DNA of 64,000 bases from Rebecca billardiae RCC1528 (Eukaryota > Haptophyta), in NCBI GenBank assembly GCA_965240325.2, contig OZ251227.1, forward strand, positions 2,790,001 through 2,854,000, written 5' to 3'. Positions 1-10,850 of this stretch are shown here, in pieces (within the stretch, counting starts at the first letter, position 1; every line of letters begins with the position of its first letter). The notes below the pieces were generated by a model, which saw only the letters and a list, made by a program, of their open reading frames with translations, made no database searches and was not told the DNA's origin. The position numbers and the translations under genes were made by a program.

Positions 1-77
1 GCTCGCACCTCAGCAGCACTGGCAGCAACCTGGCTGTTCGTGTCTGGCCTCGTCGTGCGTGCACCCCCCACGCGGCG

Positions 78-944
78 TCAGATGGATGCCAGCGACCACG
101 TCGTCATCTTTCTCGTCGGCACCTGCATGGCCATCTCCGCATAGTCCTCGTGCGTGATGTGGTAGAAGCTCGGGGGCGCGTCCGCGGGTGGGGTGATGCC
201 CTTGGCGCGCAGCTCGGCATTCGCGCGCTTCTGCGCGCGCTGCTCCTCGATGTGCCGAGCCTCGCGCTCCACGAGCGTCTCACGCCCCTGCGATAGCTCC
301 GCCGTGCGCACCCGCCGCCTCGCCCGCTCAACCTCGAGCTGCGTAAGCTGCTCGCGCTCCTTTTGCGTGAGCGCTTCAGTCGAGCTGTGCCATGGCGTCT
401 TGGCGCCGAGCCGCGGGTGCACGTACTCCTCGCCTTGCCTCTGGTACGGCGGGCGGATCAGGTTTGGGTGCGAGCGGTGGTTATCGCTGAGGAAGTCGCG
501 CTGCGAGACCTGGAACTTGTTCGCGCGCGGGACGAACGACTCGGTCGAGCGCGTGTCCAGCCACTCAGCGCGGTAATTGTAGTCAGCACGTTTGACCGAA
601 TCGTACGCAAGGAGCTGCCGCTGCATCGGCCTGTCGGGGAAGCGATGGCCGAGATAGGTCGTTGGGTTCCACCCAGGGCGCTGCAGCCCGAGGATATCCA
701 TCTTCTTCGCCTCGATCACCTCCCGGCGCGCGGCTCGCGCGGCCGGAGGGACGGCATTCACGTTGAAGGCCTTGACCGTCGGCGAGAAATTTACGCTAGT
801 TCGTCGGCCTCGAGAGTTCTCTGCGGGGGATTGGCGCGGTGCAGCACGCACAGGCGCACGGCAGGACGGCGTGAGCGCGGAGGCATCACTGCCACTCTGT
901 CGCCGCGCCGCGCGGCGAGGGTGCAAGCGCTCACCGAACGACAT
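78..944 (-). CDS. Uncharacterised conserved-looking protein, 250 aa, one probable intron
   Basis: I do not recognise this protein. The frame is open on the minus strand up to about 1013, but the first in-frame ATG is at 944. It is followed after ten bases (ATGTCGTTCG) by a good donor GTGAGC, and an acceptor CCCGCAG ends at 821. Splicing 821-934 (114 bp) keeps frame and gives 250 residues; without splicing the ATG at 944 gives a longer Arg-rich N-terminus. The middle part (around GWNPTTYLGHRFPDRPMQRQ) is rich in Tyr, Arg, Pro and Trp. The C-terminal third is a charged Glu/Arg helix (TQKEREQLTQLEVERARRR) that could form a coiled coil. There is no signal peptide or membrane segment, so it is probably cytosolic or cytoskeletal. 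An axonemal role is only a guess. It lies head-to-head with HSCB, 138 bp between start codons. Confidence 0.6.
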   Translation of the reverse strand: MSFGERLHPRRAARRQSGSDASALTPSCRAPVRAAPRQSPAENSRGRRTSVNFSPTVKAFNVNAVPPAARAARREVIEAKKMDILGLQRPGWNPTTYLGHRFPDRPMQRQLLAYDSVKRADYNYRAEWLDTRSTESFVPRANKFQVSQRDFLSDNHRSHPNLIRPPYQRQGEEYVHPRLGAKTPWHSSTEALTQKEREQLTQLEVERARRRVRTAELSQGRETLVEREARHIEEQRAQKRANAELRAKGITPPADAPPSFYHITHEDYAEMAMQVPTRKMTTWSLASI

Positions 945-1082
945 GGCAAGATCGAGGCTGCGAAGAAAACCGACGATCTTGACGTTTTCTCGGCATCCGG
1001 ACTGCACATGCACCGGACTCTCAACTCAGCGGCAGGGCGGCCCTGACCGAGGAAGCCGCGAGCATCACGACGCGCTCCGCTG
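945..1082. promoter_or_regulatory. Putative bidirectional promoter between the 250-aa gene and HSCB
   Basis: The 138 bp between the ATG at 944 (minus) and the ATG at 1083 (plus) is the only space available for the promoters and 5' leaders of both genes. I see no clear TATA box. The assignment rests on gene arrangement alone. Confidence 0.35.
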
Positions 1083-1679
1083 ATGCTCGCCGCGTGTCGT
1101 CGGCCGGCGTGGGCGCGTTTCGTGCCGCTCGCACGGCGCGCGCAGTTCGCGTCGACCGTGGCGGACGACTACTTTGCGCTGCTGGGCTGCGAGCGCCGCT
1201 TCGACCTCGACCCGGAGGCGCTTCACCACACGTACAAGCAGCTGGTGGTGGAAGCGCATCCAGACAAGCTCGCCGGCCAGCCGGAAGAGGAGCGGCTCGC
1301 TGCGCAGAGGCACGCCTCCGAGCTCACGCACGCGTTCAGCGTCCTGAAGAATCCGGCCGCGCGCGCGAAGCACATGCTCGAGCTGTACGGCGCGCCGCTC
1401 ACAGAGGAGACCGGCCCTGGGGCGGTCGACGGCTTGTTCCTGATGCGCGTGATGGAGATGCGTGAAGCGATTGAGGACGCGAAGTCGCGAGCGCAGCTGG
1501 AGCAAATGCGTGCAGAGAACAGCATGGAAATGGCCTCGATAGGAAACGACCTAGCGCGAGCGTTCGTCGACAACGATCTCGACAATGCCAGGCGGTTGGT
1601 TGCGGCGCTGCAGTATGTGCAGAGGATCGACAAAGAGATTGAAGAGCGACTGCACAATGGCCACGGGCTGTCAGAATGA
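1083..1679 (+). CDS. HSCB: Mitochondrial iron-sulfur cluster co-chaperone HscB/Jac1
   Basis: A 198-residue type III J-protein. Residues about 29-95 form the J domain, beginning DYFALLGCERRF, with the catalytic HPD loop at residues 59-61 that stimulates Hsp70 ATPase. Residues about 115-192 match the HscB C-terminal helical bundle (LFLMRVMEMREAIEDA, then a long charged helix), which binds the scaffold protein ISCU. The first ~25 residues are Arg/Ala-rich without acids (RRPAWARF, ARRAQFAST), as expected of a mitochondrial presequence. Length compares with bacterial and yeast homologues of about 170-185 plus the presequence. The N-terminal tetracysteine zinc motif of animal HSCB is absent. The family delivers the ISCU-bound cluster to the mitochondrial Hsp70 for transfer. 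It is a single uninterrupted exon. Identification is confident. Confidence 0.93.
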   Translation: MLAACRRPAWARFVPLARRAQFASTVADDYFALLGCERRFDLDPEALHHTYKQLVVEAHPDKLAGQPEEERLAAQRHASELTHAFSVLKNPAARAKHMLELYGAPLTEETGPGAVDGLFLMRVMEMREAIEDAKSRAQLEQMRAENSMEMASIGNDLARAFVDNDLDNARRLVAALQYVQRIDKEIEERLHNGHGLSE

Positions 1680-2114
1680 CAAATATCGATGCTAGCGTCG
1701 GACTACGATGGTGAGGATAGCTACTTTCGTCTGACTCAGATCAGGATCGGTTTTGTATCAGGCGGGCGTTCCCCGCGCTGGACCTGGTCATGAATACGCC
1801 AATTCGGCGGAACCGCCGCGCCCTCGCGTTCCTATTATTGAAATTGGCTTCCTCTATTTCAAGCGGGCGGTATACATTTGATTACGGCCCGCGCCAGTCC
1901 GGTAGCAATGCCCCCCCAGGGGGGGGGGCATTGCTTTCGGGAGCGTGTGGCAGGATCCCGGGAACGCCCTTGACGCAGCGCTGTGATATGCACCTGTACA
2001 GTTTCAATGGCGTCAGTCCCGTCCGCGACGCCGTCACTCGGGCAAGCATCAGCATAGCATATATATGATGATATATGTGTGTATATATATATACACACAT
2101 ATACACACATATAT
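1680..2114. other. Intergenic DNA downstream of HSCB with a C/G hairpin and a TA-rich tract
   Basis: No gene is recognisable. At 1905-1934 there is a near-perfect inverted repeat: GCAATG followed by seven C, an A, ten G, then CATTGC. From about 2055 to 2114 the DNA is a TA/CA-rich simple repeat that includes self-complementary TGTGTATATATATATACACA. The copia element inserted at the end of this tract. A 92-codon open frame at 1790-2068 has no features of a protein. Confidence 0.6.
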
Positions 2115-2619
2115 TGTCAAAAGCCCAAGGCAGCCATTGGCGCCATTCCCCAGCTCGAGGTTTCAATCTCAAGGCGCTGAGCAATTCTAAGCGCCACCAT
2201 GCTGAGGCTTCATTCCAATTCAAAACCTTATCATCGACCTCAACTGTCGGTTTTATTCACGTCCAGTGCACCAATTCATTCATCATCATTCATCGTGCAT
2301 TTCATAATGGCCAACAAGCGTCGCGGAACAATCCAGGACTATCAAAGCTCCTGAGATGTTCTCAAGCCTTCGCAGGGCAATGCACTATCAGATCATTCCG
2401 AGAACGTGCCTTCGCAATCAGAAGCCGAGAAGCATCTCCAAACTTTCTAATCACGAAAGTTCTGAGATGAGTCCTTTTTGAGAACCCTACAAAAGTTTTT
2501 CTCAGCGATCTGGAGCTACACCAGCCACACAACAAAACCGAACTGATCAGCAAGCAGGGAGACCCCTGCGCCACCATCGCCAAAGAGCGAACCTCCGCCA
2601 GCGCACGAAGTGCCAATCA
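2115..2619 (+). repeat. 5' LTR of the copia element
   Basis: 505 bp, starting TGTCAAAAGCCC and ending GTGCCAATCA. It matches 18173-18677 along its full length with one mismatch (position 2458). It should carry the element's promoter, but I cannot place a TATA box confidently. Confidence 0.97.
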
Positions 2620-3285
2620 TGAGCTCATGGGAGCTTCGCGGCGGACAACGTGGGAACACACCGCGCGGACGCGCGCGGTTTCACCCGAACTCGAAGGTCG
2701 ACATCCGCGAGGATTTGACCAACAACAACACCATCGTACCGGCGATGCGGGACGCACAGCGCCAATCGCACCGCACCGAATACTCTCGATCTCCCCAGCT
2801 GTCGCAAGGCAAGTGGACGCGTACCCCGATCCACTGGCAGCGCTCATTCGAGAACCTCGACTCCCGCTTCGGATTCCCAGCGGATCGAGCAAGATCCCAA
2901 CCGAGTCAACGGCCGCTACGGTGACGACGCCGAGCGCCGAGGACCAAGGGACGTGCGCCGCAAGCGGCGCCACCACATCGAAGTACCTGAAGGCGAGTCG
3001 CGACGCCCGGAGCACTTCGGGTCACACATCACCGCGCCCCCGCAGCGGGACCCGTCCCAGCCGCTCCAGCAGCTGGACCACAACAACCAAGCCAAGCAGC
3101 GCGCGGTCGACCGAGACGCGCCGATCGAGCAGAGCGCCGCCGCGCCGCGCGCCGCGCCAACTTACTCCATGACGACCCCCAGCGCGCAGACGCAACAGGG
3201 AGGATCGCTGGAGTTCGAGCCGTCCCCATATCCCCAGCAGCGCCGCGGAGCGCGGGGATGGAGCGGGCCCTCCAAGCCCATGGCG
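2620..3285 (+). other. Copia leader, possibly the displaced 5' end of gag
   Basis: This 0.67-kb stretch lies between the 5' LTR and the fold-back insertion. One frame (for example around 2890-3250) reads as a hydrophilic, Arg/Gln/Pro-rich polypeptide without stops until the insertion. On the far side of the insertion the gag-pol frame is also open upstream of its ATG, back to a TAG at 12133. This suggests, but does not prove, that the original gag was longer and that the insertion separated its N-terminal part. Confidence 0.4.
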
Positions 3286-3299
3286 GAATGTTGGGCGTC

Positions 3300-4259
3300 G
3301 CCAGGGCAGTCGCCACCGGAAAGGGCTGCTGGCGGCTGTTTCCCGGGAACAAACTTGGTCCGCCAGCAGCCCTCCCGCCCCGCCCTATCAATACTGCTTG
3401 CACCCGCCGCTGGCGGCGCTCGTGGCGAGGCCCGCTGGCAGCCCCTCTCGCGCCAGGCGACAAATACGCCGCCCGCCCGTAGCTGGCGCTTGCAGAAAGG
3501 CCGCCAGCGGCCCTCCCGCCCCGTCAAATCAATATGCTTGCACCCGCCGCTGGCGGCGCTCGTGGAGTCGTGCGGCAAGGCCCGCTGGCAGCCCCTCTCG
3601 AGCCCGGCGACAAATACGCCGCCCACCCGTAGCTGGCGCTTGCAGAAAGGCCGCCAGCGGCCCTCCCGCCCCGTCAAATCAATATGCTTGCACCCGCCGC
3701 TGGCGGCGCTCGTGGAGTCGTGCGGCAAGGCCCGCTGGCAGCCCCTCTCGAGCCCGGCGACAAATACGCCGCCCCGGCCCGTAGCTGGCGCTTGCAGAAA
3801 GGCCGCCAGCGGCCCTCCCGCCCCGTCAAATCAATATGCTTGCACCCGCCGCTGGCGGCGCTCGTGGCGAGGCCCGCTGGCAGCCCCTCTCGCGCCCGGC
3901 GACAAATACGCCGTCGCCCGTAGCTGGCGCTTGCAGAAAGGCCGCCAGCGGCCCTCCCGCCCCGTCAAATCAATATGCTTGCACCCGCCGCTGGCGGCGC
4001 TCGTAGCAAGGCCCGCTGGCAGCCCCTCTCGCGCCTGGCGACAAATACGCCGCCCGCCCGTAGCTGGCCGCTTGCAGAACGGCCGCCAGCGGCCCTCCCG
4101 CCCCGTCAAATCAATATGCTTGCACCCGCCGCTGGCGGCGCTCGTGGAGTCGTGGCAAGGCCCGCTGGCAGCCCCTCTCGCGCCTGGCGACGAGGGCATA
4201 CGCCGTCGGCTCGTCGCCCGTAGCTGGCGCTTGCAGAAGGGCCGGCAGCAGTGCTCAAG
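3300..4259. repeat. Left outer arm of the fold-back: terminal sequence plus tandem ~140-160-bp repeats
   Basis: After the terminal ~100 bp, the motif GTAGCTGGCGCTTGCAG recurs near 3478, 3630, 3780, 3920, 4060 and 4220. Each unit carries internal hairpins such as GGCCGCCAGCGGCC and the conserved string AATCAATATGCTTGCACC. The same unit is present inverted at 11.4-12.1 kb. Long open frames across these units come from the high GC content and are not genes. Confidence 0.85.
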
Positions 4260-4835
4260 CAGCCCTCCCGCCCCGCCAAATCATCAGCTTGGCAGCGCGC
4301 GCGCCCGCGCGAGCCCGCGCCGCGCGAGGCCGCCCCCGAGGGCGAGGCCGGCACGGTGGCACGCGCGCGCGCGCGCGCGGACGTGTTCGGAGCTCGCCCA
4401 GTCGCACTGATTCCCCCTGGGCTGCCTCAGCGGCCGGGGCCGCGGTGGGTGGTGCGGCGGATGACGCGGTGGACGGCGCGGCCAGCGGGCGCACGGCGTG
4501 GGCCGGCGGGCGCGGCGGCGGCCCCCACCTCTGCTGCGGCGCCGCCGCACACGCCGGCGGCGCGCTCCCACGAGTGGACGCTCTGTCTGGCTCCCGTCTC
4601 TCCGCGCCGCGCGAGCCCGCGCCGCCTGCGCCCGCCGCGCGCCTTAGCGGCGGGGCCGGCGGCGGCGTGGACGAGGTAGCTGTGCAGGCGGCGGCAGTGT
4701 CGGCAGCAGCGGCGGCGCGCCCCACGGGACGAGCATGCCCTTGACCCTCAAGCCGGTGCACGCGCCACCCGCGCACGGTCGCACTCAGCGGCACCGTGCC
4801 CCGCCCGCCGCGGTGGCTGACTCGACGTGAAACGG
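4260..4835. other. Very GC-rich core between inverted arms, possibly captured host DNA
   Basis: This segment lacks the arm repeats on both sides and is extremely CpG-rich, with CG dinucleotide runs near 4300 and 4370. It is bounded on the left by plus-orientation arm repeats and on the right (4836-5190) by inverted arm copies. It could be cargo of a smaller fold-back element. A minus-strand open frame covers it, but the composition alone explains that frame and I recognise no domain. Confidence 0.4.
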
Positions 4836-5375
4836 GGGACGGCGTAGTTGGCGTCGGCGTATTGGTTGCCCGGCGCAAGCGAGTCTGCCTGCTGCGGGCC
4901 TCGCCACAAGGCTCACACGTGCCGCCACGGCGGCGGGTGCAAACAGTATTGACGTGTTGGGGCGGGAGGGCGCTGCTGGCAGCCCTTCGACCTGCAAGCG
5001 CCATCACCTGCTAGCTAGGCCTGGGGGCGACGGCGTATTGTCGCCAGGCGCGAGCGGGGCTGCCAGCGGGCCTCGCCACGAGCGCCGCCAGCGGCGGGTG
5101 CAAGCAGTCTTGATAGGGCGGGGCGGGAGGGCTGCCGGCGGACCAAGTTTGTTCCCGGGAAACAGCCGCCAGCAGGCGTTTGCGCGTACTATTAGCATAA
5201 GCTACAGCAGTAGCAGCAGTTATTAGTCTCAGTCGCGCGGGGAGGGCGTCTGCGGGCCCCGCCACTAACGCCGCCAGCGGCGCTTGGTTCAAGCAGTATC
5301 GAATAAGTACACTAGGGGGCGCCGGAGGGCTGCTGGCGGCCCAAGTTTGTTCCCGGGAAACAGCCGCCACCAAGC
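4836..5375. repeat. Two inverted copies of the fold-back terminal arm
   Basis: At about 4930-5190 and again at 5265-5372 the arm sequence appears reversed. The order is CGGGTGCAAGCAGT, the GGGCGGGAGGGCTG box, CCAAGTTTGTTCCCGGGAAA, and then CAGCCGCCA. The first copy closes a ~1.9-kb inverted-repeat unit with the left end at about 3300. The second is a shorter, diverged copy. Between them lies a short CAG/TAG-rich stretch (5190-5225). Confidence 0.75.
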
Positions 5376-5999
5376 CTTCGACCTGGTGGAGCTGGTGTCG
5401 GCTTTAACACGTACATGGCGGACGGGGTCCGCAGGCCGCAGGGTCAAGGATAGAGTCTCTGCTGGGGCCTTGAACATTACCATGGAGGAGAGCATAGGGC
5501 CAAGACTGGTTGCTGGCCCCCGTGCCCAACTATGGCGTGCCCAACGCGGTGACGTCCGTACAGAACTACTCACCCGACACGGGCTCGCTGCTGCCACATC
5601 ATGTGTCGCCATCACGCGCGCCTGCGACGCATCACGTCTGCTGCTTCGATGAGCATCAGGTCTGCAACAGACCAAGGAGGAGCAGCTCACGCGACAGCGC
5701 TTTTGCTAGCTGACCAGGGCTATGACGGGTGTGTTGACGTCGTTGTCTCGGCATGTGTCTGCATCAGGCGGGCTTGCAGCATGCCACGACATCCCGCGGC
5801 GGCGAGTCCCCGACGAATAAACAGGGGCGCGAATAAGTACGACTCGTCCGGTTGGCCTACGTGAATCGTGATGTGCTGCTAGCACTCGTGAGCTATCAGA
5901 GCATGCGCTTGGTGCAAAGCGTGCATGCAATGCTGCTTGCCGCCACCCAGCACACGTGCCACCTAAGGTGCGCGAGCAGGCCCAGCCACGCGACGGCAA
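5376..5999. repeat. Inner left inverted segment of the fold-back
   Basis: From about 5680 to 5990 the sequence is a diverged inverted copy of 10850-11150. Matching pieces include GTCTGCATC with GGCGGGCTTGCA and CCACCCAGCACACGTGCC, which are seen reversed on the other arm. The stretch 5376-5680 shows only weak similarity to anything else here. No gene is recognised. Confidence 0.65.
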
Positions 6000-7070
6000 T
6001 CGTCAAGGCCGACAAGGCGGTGCGGCGCGGGCGGCGCCGGGCGCGCTGCTCTGGTTGCCGACGATGAGCGGAGCAGCAGCGCAGCAGCCGCTGCTGCGCC
6101 GTGCGTGATCAGTGCATGGAACTAGCGCTAAGTAGGCGCGCATGCCGGCTCGCTGCTTGCCTGCACACGGGCCGCCTGAGCTGCGCGAGCACGGGCCGCA
6201 GCGACGCAGCCGCTCAGCGGCAATCATCACGGCGGCGCGGCGCGGCGCCGGGCGCGCTGCTCTGGTTGCCGACGATGAGCGGAGCAGCAGCGCAGCTGCT
6301 GGTTCTGCGCCGTGCGCAATCGGCGGATGAGCTACGCGTCAAGTGAGCGCGCATGCCGGCTCGCTGCTTGCCTGCACACGGGCCGCCTGAGCTGTGCGAG
6401 CACGGGCCGCAGCGACGCAGCCGCTCAGCGGCAATCATCACGGCAGCGCGGCGCGGCGCCGGGCGCGCTGCTCTGGTTGCCGACGATGAGCGGAGCAGCA
6501 GCGCAGCAGCTGGTTCTGCGCCGTGCGCGATCGGCGGATGAGCTACGCGCCAAGTGAGCGCGCAAGCCGGCTCGCTGCTAGCCTGCGCACGGGCCGCAGC
6601 TGTGTGAGCACGGGCCGCAGCGTCGCAGCCGCTCGGCGGCAACATCACGGCGGCGCGGCGCGGCGCCGGGCGCGCTGCTCCGGTTGCCGACGATGAGCGG
6701 AGCAGCAGCGCAGCAGCCGCTGCTGCGCCGTGCGTGATCGGTGCATGGAACTAGCGCTAAGTAGGCGCGCATGCCGGCTCGCTGCTTGCCTGCGTACGGG
6801 CCGCCTGAGCTGCGCGAGCACGGGCCGCAGCGACGCAGCCGCGCGGCGGCAACATCACGGCGGCGCGGCGCGGCGCCGGGCGTGCTGCTCCGGTTGCCGA
6901 CAATGAGCGGAGCAGCAGCGCAGCAGCCGCTGCTGCGCCATGCGTGATCGGTGCATGAAGCTAGCGCTAAGTAGGCGTGCATGCCGGCTCGCTGCTTGCC
7001 TGCGCACGGGCCGCCTGAGCTGCGCGAGCACTGGCCGCAGCATCGCAGCTGCGCACTGGCAATCGTCAAG
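6000..7070. repeat. Left tandem array of the fold-back, about 5 copies of a ~210-bp unit
   Basis: GCATGCCGGCTCGCTGC or a close variant recurs near 6139, 6350, 6562, 6769 and 6979, giving a period of about 207-212 bp. Each unit includes GACGATGAGCGGAGCAGCAG and GCGAGCACGGGCCGCAG. The units are reverse-complement to those at 7.87-10.85 kb. Confidence 0.9.
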
Positions 7071-7869
7071 TACTCAATCGAGGCGGGTGCACAGCTGGTT
7101 GCTCACGATGAGCAGAGCAGCCGCGCAGCTGCTGCCGCAATGGGTATCCTCGTTTGTTACCAGCTCAACAGAGTGGGCGACTCCTACTTGATGCCACTGC
7201 GCCTTTCCTGAACACTGGCTCTACTTGACAATCAACATCTCAATACATATGACCGGAGCAGTGATCAGATGACTACATGTGTCGTCGAGCAACCAAGAGC
7301 AGAGACAGCCTACAGACGGTACCTTCGTAAGCCACCTGGTCAAAGTAAGCCGCAGCGCAAATGCGTATAGGCTACGTCCTGATTGCTGCTGTCGAGCAAG
7401 AAGACGACGCGGTCGATGCGCCACGTAGTCGAGTCTGCAACTGCCCAGAGGCAACGACGCGTCCGACTACCAGGTGGTTGTAGTACTCCGCGGTAGTCTG
7501 CCAAGTGGTCTTGACCGATCAGCGAATGGGCCGTTGTCGTACGCGTTCCTCCGTGCGTAGAGCACCGAGCGCGCACGGGAATGTACTGCCTTAGAGCATA
7601 ACGGCTTGAGATGCATCAGCGCAGCTGCCAGCTGCTGCTACTTGCTTGGCTGATGATGACGATTGTCAGCAGCAATATCAGCTGCTGTGAGCCCTGGCCA
7701 GCATTCGCGTCACCCACGCGCGGCTGCGCCTGGCGGCACACTCTGCACATGGCACGTATATGCTCGACGGCAGCAAGCTAAGGCGCGCGGCTAACTCGGC
7801 GCTCGTTCCATGCCTCGATCGCATACCATACAAGGCCAGCAGATTCATCGTCTACTATCATCGGTGCAC
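7071..7869. other. Single-copy centre of the fold-back
   Basis: About 0.8 kb of less GC-rich DNA between the two oppositely oriented arrays. I find no internal repeat and no ORF resembling a transposase or other protein. The longest open frames here are under 85 codons. This would form the loop if the arms paired. Confidence 0.6.
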
Positions 7870-10850
7870 CCAGCGCCGCGCCGCGCCGCCTTGACGATTG
7901 CCGCAGCGTGGGTGTGCTGCTGCTGCACCTGCTCGCGCAGCTCAGGCGGCCCGTGCGCAGGCAGGCAGCGAGCCGGCATGCGTGCTCACACGGCGCGAAG
8001 CCCAACCTCCGATCACGCATGGCGGAGCACCAGCAGCTGCGCTGCTGCTCCGCTCATCGTCGGCAACCGGAGCAGCGCGCCCGGCGCCGCGCCACGCCGC
8101 CTTGACGATTGCCGCTGAGCGGCTGCGTCGCTGCGGCCCGTGCTCGCACAGCTCAGGCGGCCCGTGTGCAGGCAAGCAGCGAGCCGGCATGCGCGCCTAC
8201 TTAGCGCTAGTTCCATGCACTGATCACGCACGGCGCAGCAGCGGCTGCTGCGCTGCTGCTCCGCTCATCGTCGGCAACCGGAGCAGCGCGCCCGGCGCCG
8301 CGCCGCGCCGCCGTGATGATTGCCGCCGCGCGGCTGCGACGCTGCGGCCCGTGCTCGCACAGCTCAGGCGGCCCGTGCGCAGGCAAGCAGCGAGCCGGCA
8401 TGCGTGCTCACTTGGCGCGTAGCCCATCCGCCGTGCGCGCACGGAACAACACCGGAAGCTGCGCTGCTGCTCCGCTCATCGTCGGTAACCGGAGCAGCGC
8501 GCCTGGCGCCGCGCCGCGCCGCCTTGACGATTGCCGCCGTGCGACTACGTCGCTGCGGCCCGTGCTCGCACAGCTCAGACGGCCCGTGCGCAGGCAAGCA
8601 GCGAGCCGGCATGCGTGCTCACTCGGCGCGTAGCCCATCCACCGATCGCGCACGGCGCAGCACCAGCAGCTGCGCTGCTGCTCCGCTCATCGTCGGTAAC
8701 CAGAGCAGCGCGCCGGGCGCCGCGCCGCGCCGCCGTGATGTTGCCGCCGCGCGGCTGCGTCGCTGCGGCCCGTGCTCGCACAGCTCAGACAGCCCGTGCG
8801 CAGGCAGGCAGCGAGCCGGCATGCGCGCCTACTTAGCGCTAGTTCCATGCACCGATCACGCACGGCGCAGCACCAGCAGCTGCGCTGCTGCTCCGCTCAT
8901 CGTCGGCAACCGGAGCAGCGCGCCCGGCGCCGCGCCGCGCCGCCGTGATGTTGCCGCCGCGCGGCTGCGTCGCTGCGGCCCGTGCTCGCACAGCTCAGGC
9001 GGCCCGTGCGCAGGCAAGCAGCGAGCCGGCATGCGCGCTCACTTGGCGCGTAGCCCATCCGCCGTGCGCGCACGGAACAACACCAGCAGCTGCGCTGCTG
9101 CTCCGCTCATCGTCGGTAACCAGAGCAGCGCGCCGGGCGCCGCGCCGCGCCGCCGTGATGTTGCCGCCGCGCGGCTGCGTCGCTGCGGCCCGTGCTCGCA
9201 CAGCTCAGACGGCCCGTGCGCAGGCAAGCAGCGAGCCGGCATGCGCGCCTACTTAGCGCTAGTTCCATGCACCGATCACGCACGGCGCAGCACCAGCAGC
9301 TGCGCTGCTGCTCCGTTCATCGTCGGCAACCGGAGCAGCGCGCCCGGCGCCGCGCCGCGCCGCCGTGATGTTGCCGCCGCGCGGCTGCGTCGCTGCGGCC
9401 CGTGCTCGCACAGCTCAGACGGCCCGTGCGCAGGCAGGCAGCGAGCCGGCATGCGCGCCTACTTAGCGCTAGTTCCATGCACCGATCACGCACGGCGCAG
9501 CACCAGCAGCTGCGCTGCTGCTCCGCTCATCGTCGGCAACCGGAGCAGCGCACCCGGCGCCGCGCTGCGCCGCCGTGATGTTGCCGCCGCGCGGCTGCGT
9601 CGCTGCGGCCCGTGCTCGCACAGCTCAGACGGCCCGTGCGCAGGCAAGCAGCGAGCCGGCATGCGCGCTCACTTGGCGCGTAGCTCATCCGCCGTGCGCG
9701 CACGGAACAACACCAGCAGCTGCGCTGCTGCTCCGCTCATCGTCGGTAACCAGAGCAGCGCGCCGGGCGCCGCGCCGCGCCGCCGTGATGTTGCCGCCGC
9801 GCGGCTGCGTCGCTGCGGCCCGTGCTCGCACAGCTCAGACGGCCCGTGCGCAGGCAGGCAGCGAGCCGGCATGCGCGCCTACTTAGCGCTAGTTCCATGC
9901 ACCGATCACGCATGGCGCAGCACCAGCAGCTGCGCTGCTGCTCCGTTCATCGTCGGCAACCGGAGCAGCGCGCCCGGCGCCGCGCCGCGCCGCCTTGACG
10001 ATTGCCGCCGCGCGGCTGCGACGCTGCGGCCCGTGCTCGCACAGCTCAGGCGGCCCGTGCGCAGGCAAGCAGCGAGCCGGCATGCGCGCCTACTTAGCGC
10101 TAGTTCCATGCACCGATCACGCACGGCGCAGCACCAGCAGCTGCGCTGCTGCTCCGTTCATCGTCGGCAACCGGAGCAGCGCGCCCGGCGCCGCGCCGCG
10201 CCGCCTTGACGATTGCCGCCGCGCGGCTGCGACGCTGCGGCCCGTGCTCGCACAGCTCAGACGGCCCGTGCGCAGGCAAGCAGCGAGCCGGCATGCGCGC
10301 TCACTCGGCGCGTAGCCCATCCGCCGTGCGCGCACGGAACAACACCAGAAGCTGCGCTGCTGCTCCGCTCATCGTCGGTAACCGGCGCAGCGCGCCCGGC
10401 GCCGCGCCGCGCCGCCTTGACGATTGCCGCCGTGCGGCTACGTCGCTGCGGCCCGTGCTCGCACAGCTCAGGCGGCCCGTGCGCAGGCAAGCAGCGAGCC
10501 GGCATGCGTGCTCACTCGGCGCGCAGCTCATTCGCCGATCGCGCACGGTGCAGCAGCAGCTGCTGCGCTGCTGCTCCGCTCATCGTCGGCAACCAGAGCA
10601 GCGCGCCGCGCGCCGCCTTCTTGGCGGCGGCTGCGACGCTGCGGCCCATGCTCGCACAGCTCAGGCGGCCCGTGCGCAGGCAAGCAGCGAGCCGGCATGC
10701 GTGCTCACTTGGCGCGCAGCTCATCCGCCGATCGCGCACGGCGCAGCACCAGCAGCTGTGCTGCTGCTCCGCTCATTGTCGGCAGCCAGAGCAGCGCGCC
10801 CGGCGCCGCGCTACGCCGCCTTGATGTTTCCGCCGCGCGGCTGGGCGTGC
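7870..10850. repeat. Right tandem array of the fold-back, about 14 copies of a 210-bp unit
   Basis: GAGCCGGCATGCG recurs about every 210 bp from near 7970 to 10695. Units fall into two alternating subtypes that differ in the segment after this motif (CCTACTTAGCGCTAGTTCC against CTCACTTGGCGCGTAGC). Because 210 is a multiple of three, several frames stay open, which creates a spurious 629-codon ORF at 8320-10209. The array is the reverse complement of the shorter one at 6.0-7.07 kb. Confidence 0.92.

Noticed and set aside
2953-4410. 485-codon frame running from the copia leader into the fold-back arm
   Set aside because: The second half is repeat DNA. Only the first ~110 codons could be former gag, which is noted under the leader.
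8320-10209. 629-codon plus-strand frame in the fold-back array
   Set aside because: The 210-bp period is a multiple of three and the DNA is stop-poor, so several frames stay open. The sequence is low-complexity and repeats every 70 residues.
6000-10850. CRISPR-like array
   Set aside because: The repeated unit is ~210 bp with no unique spacers, in a eukaryotic genome. It is an ordinary tandem repeat.
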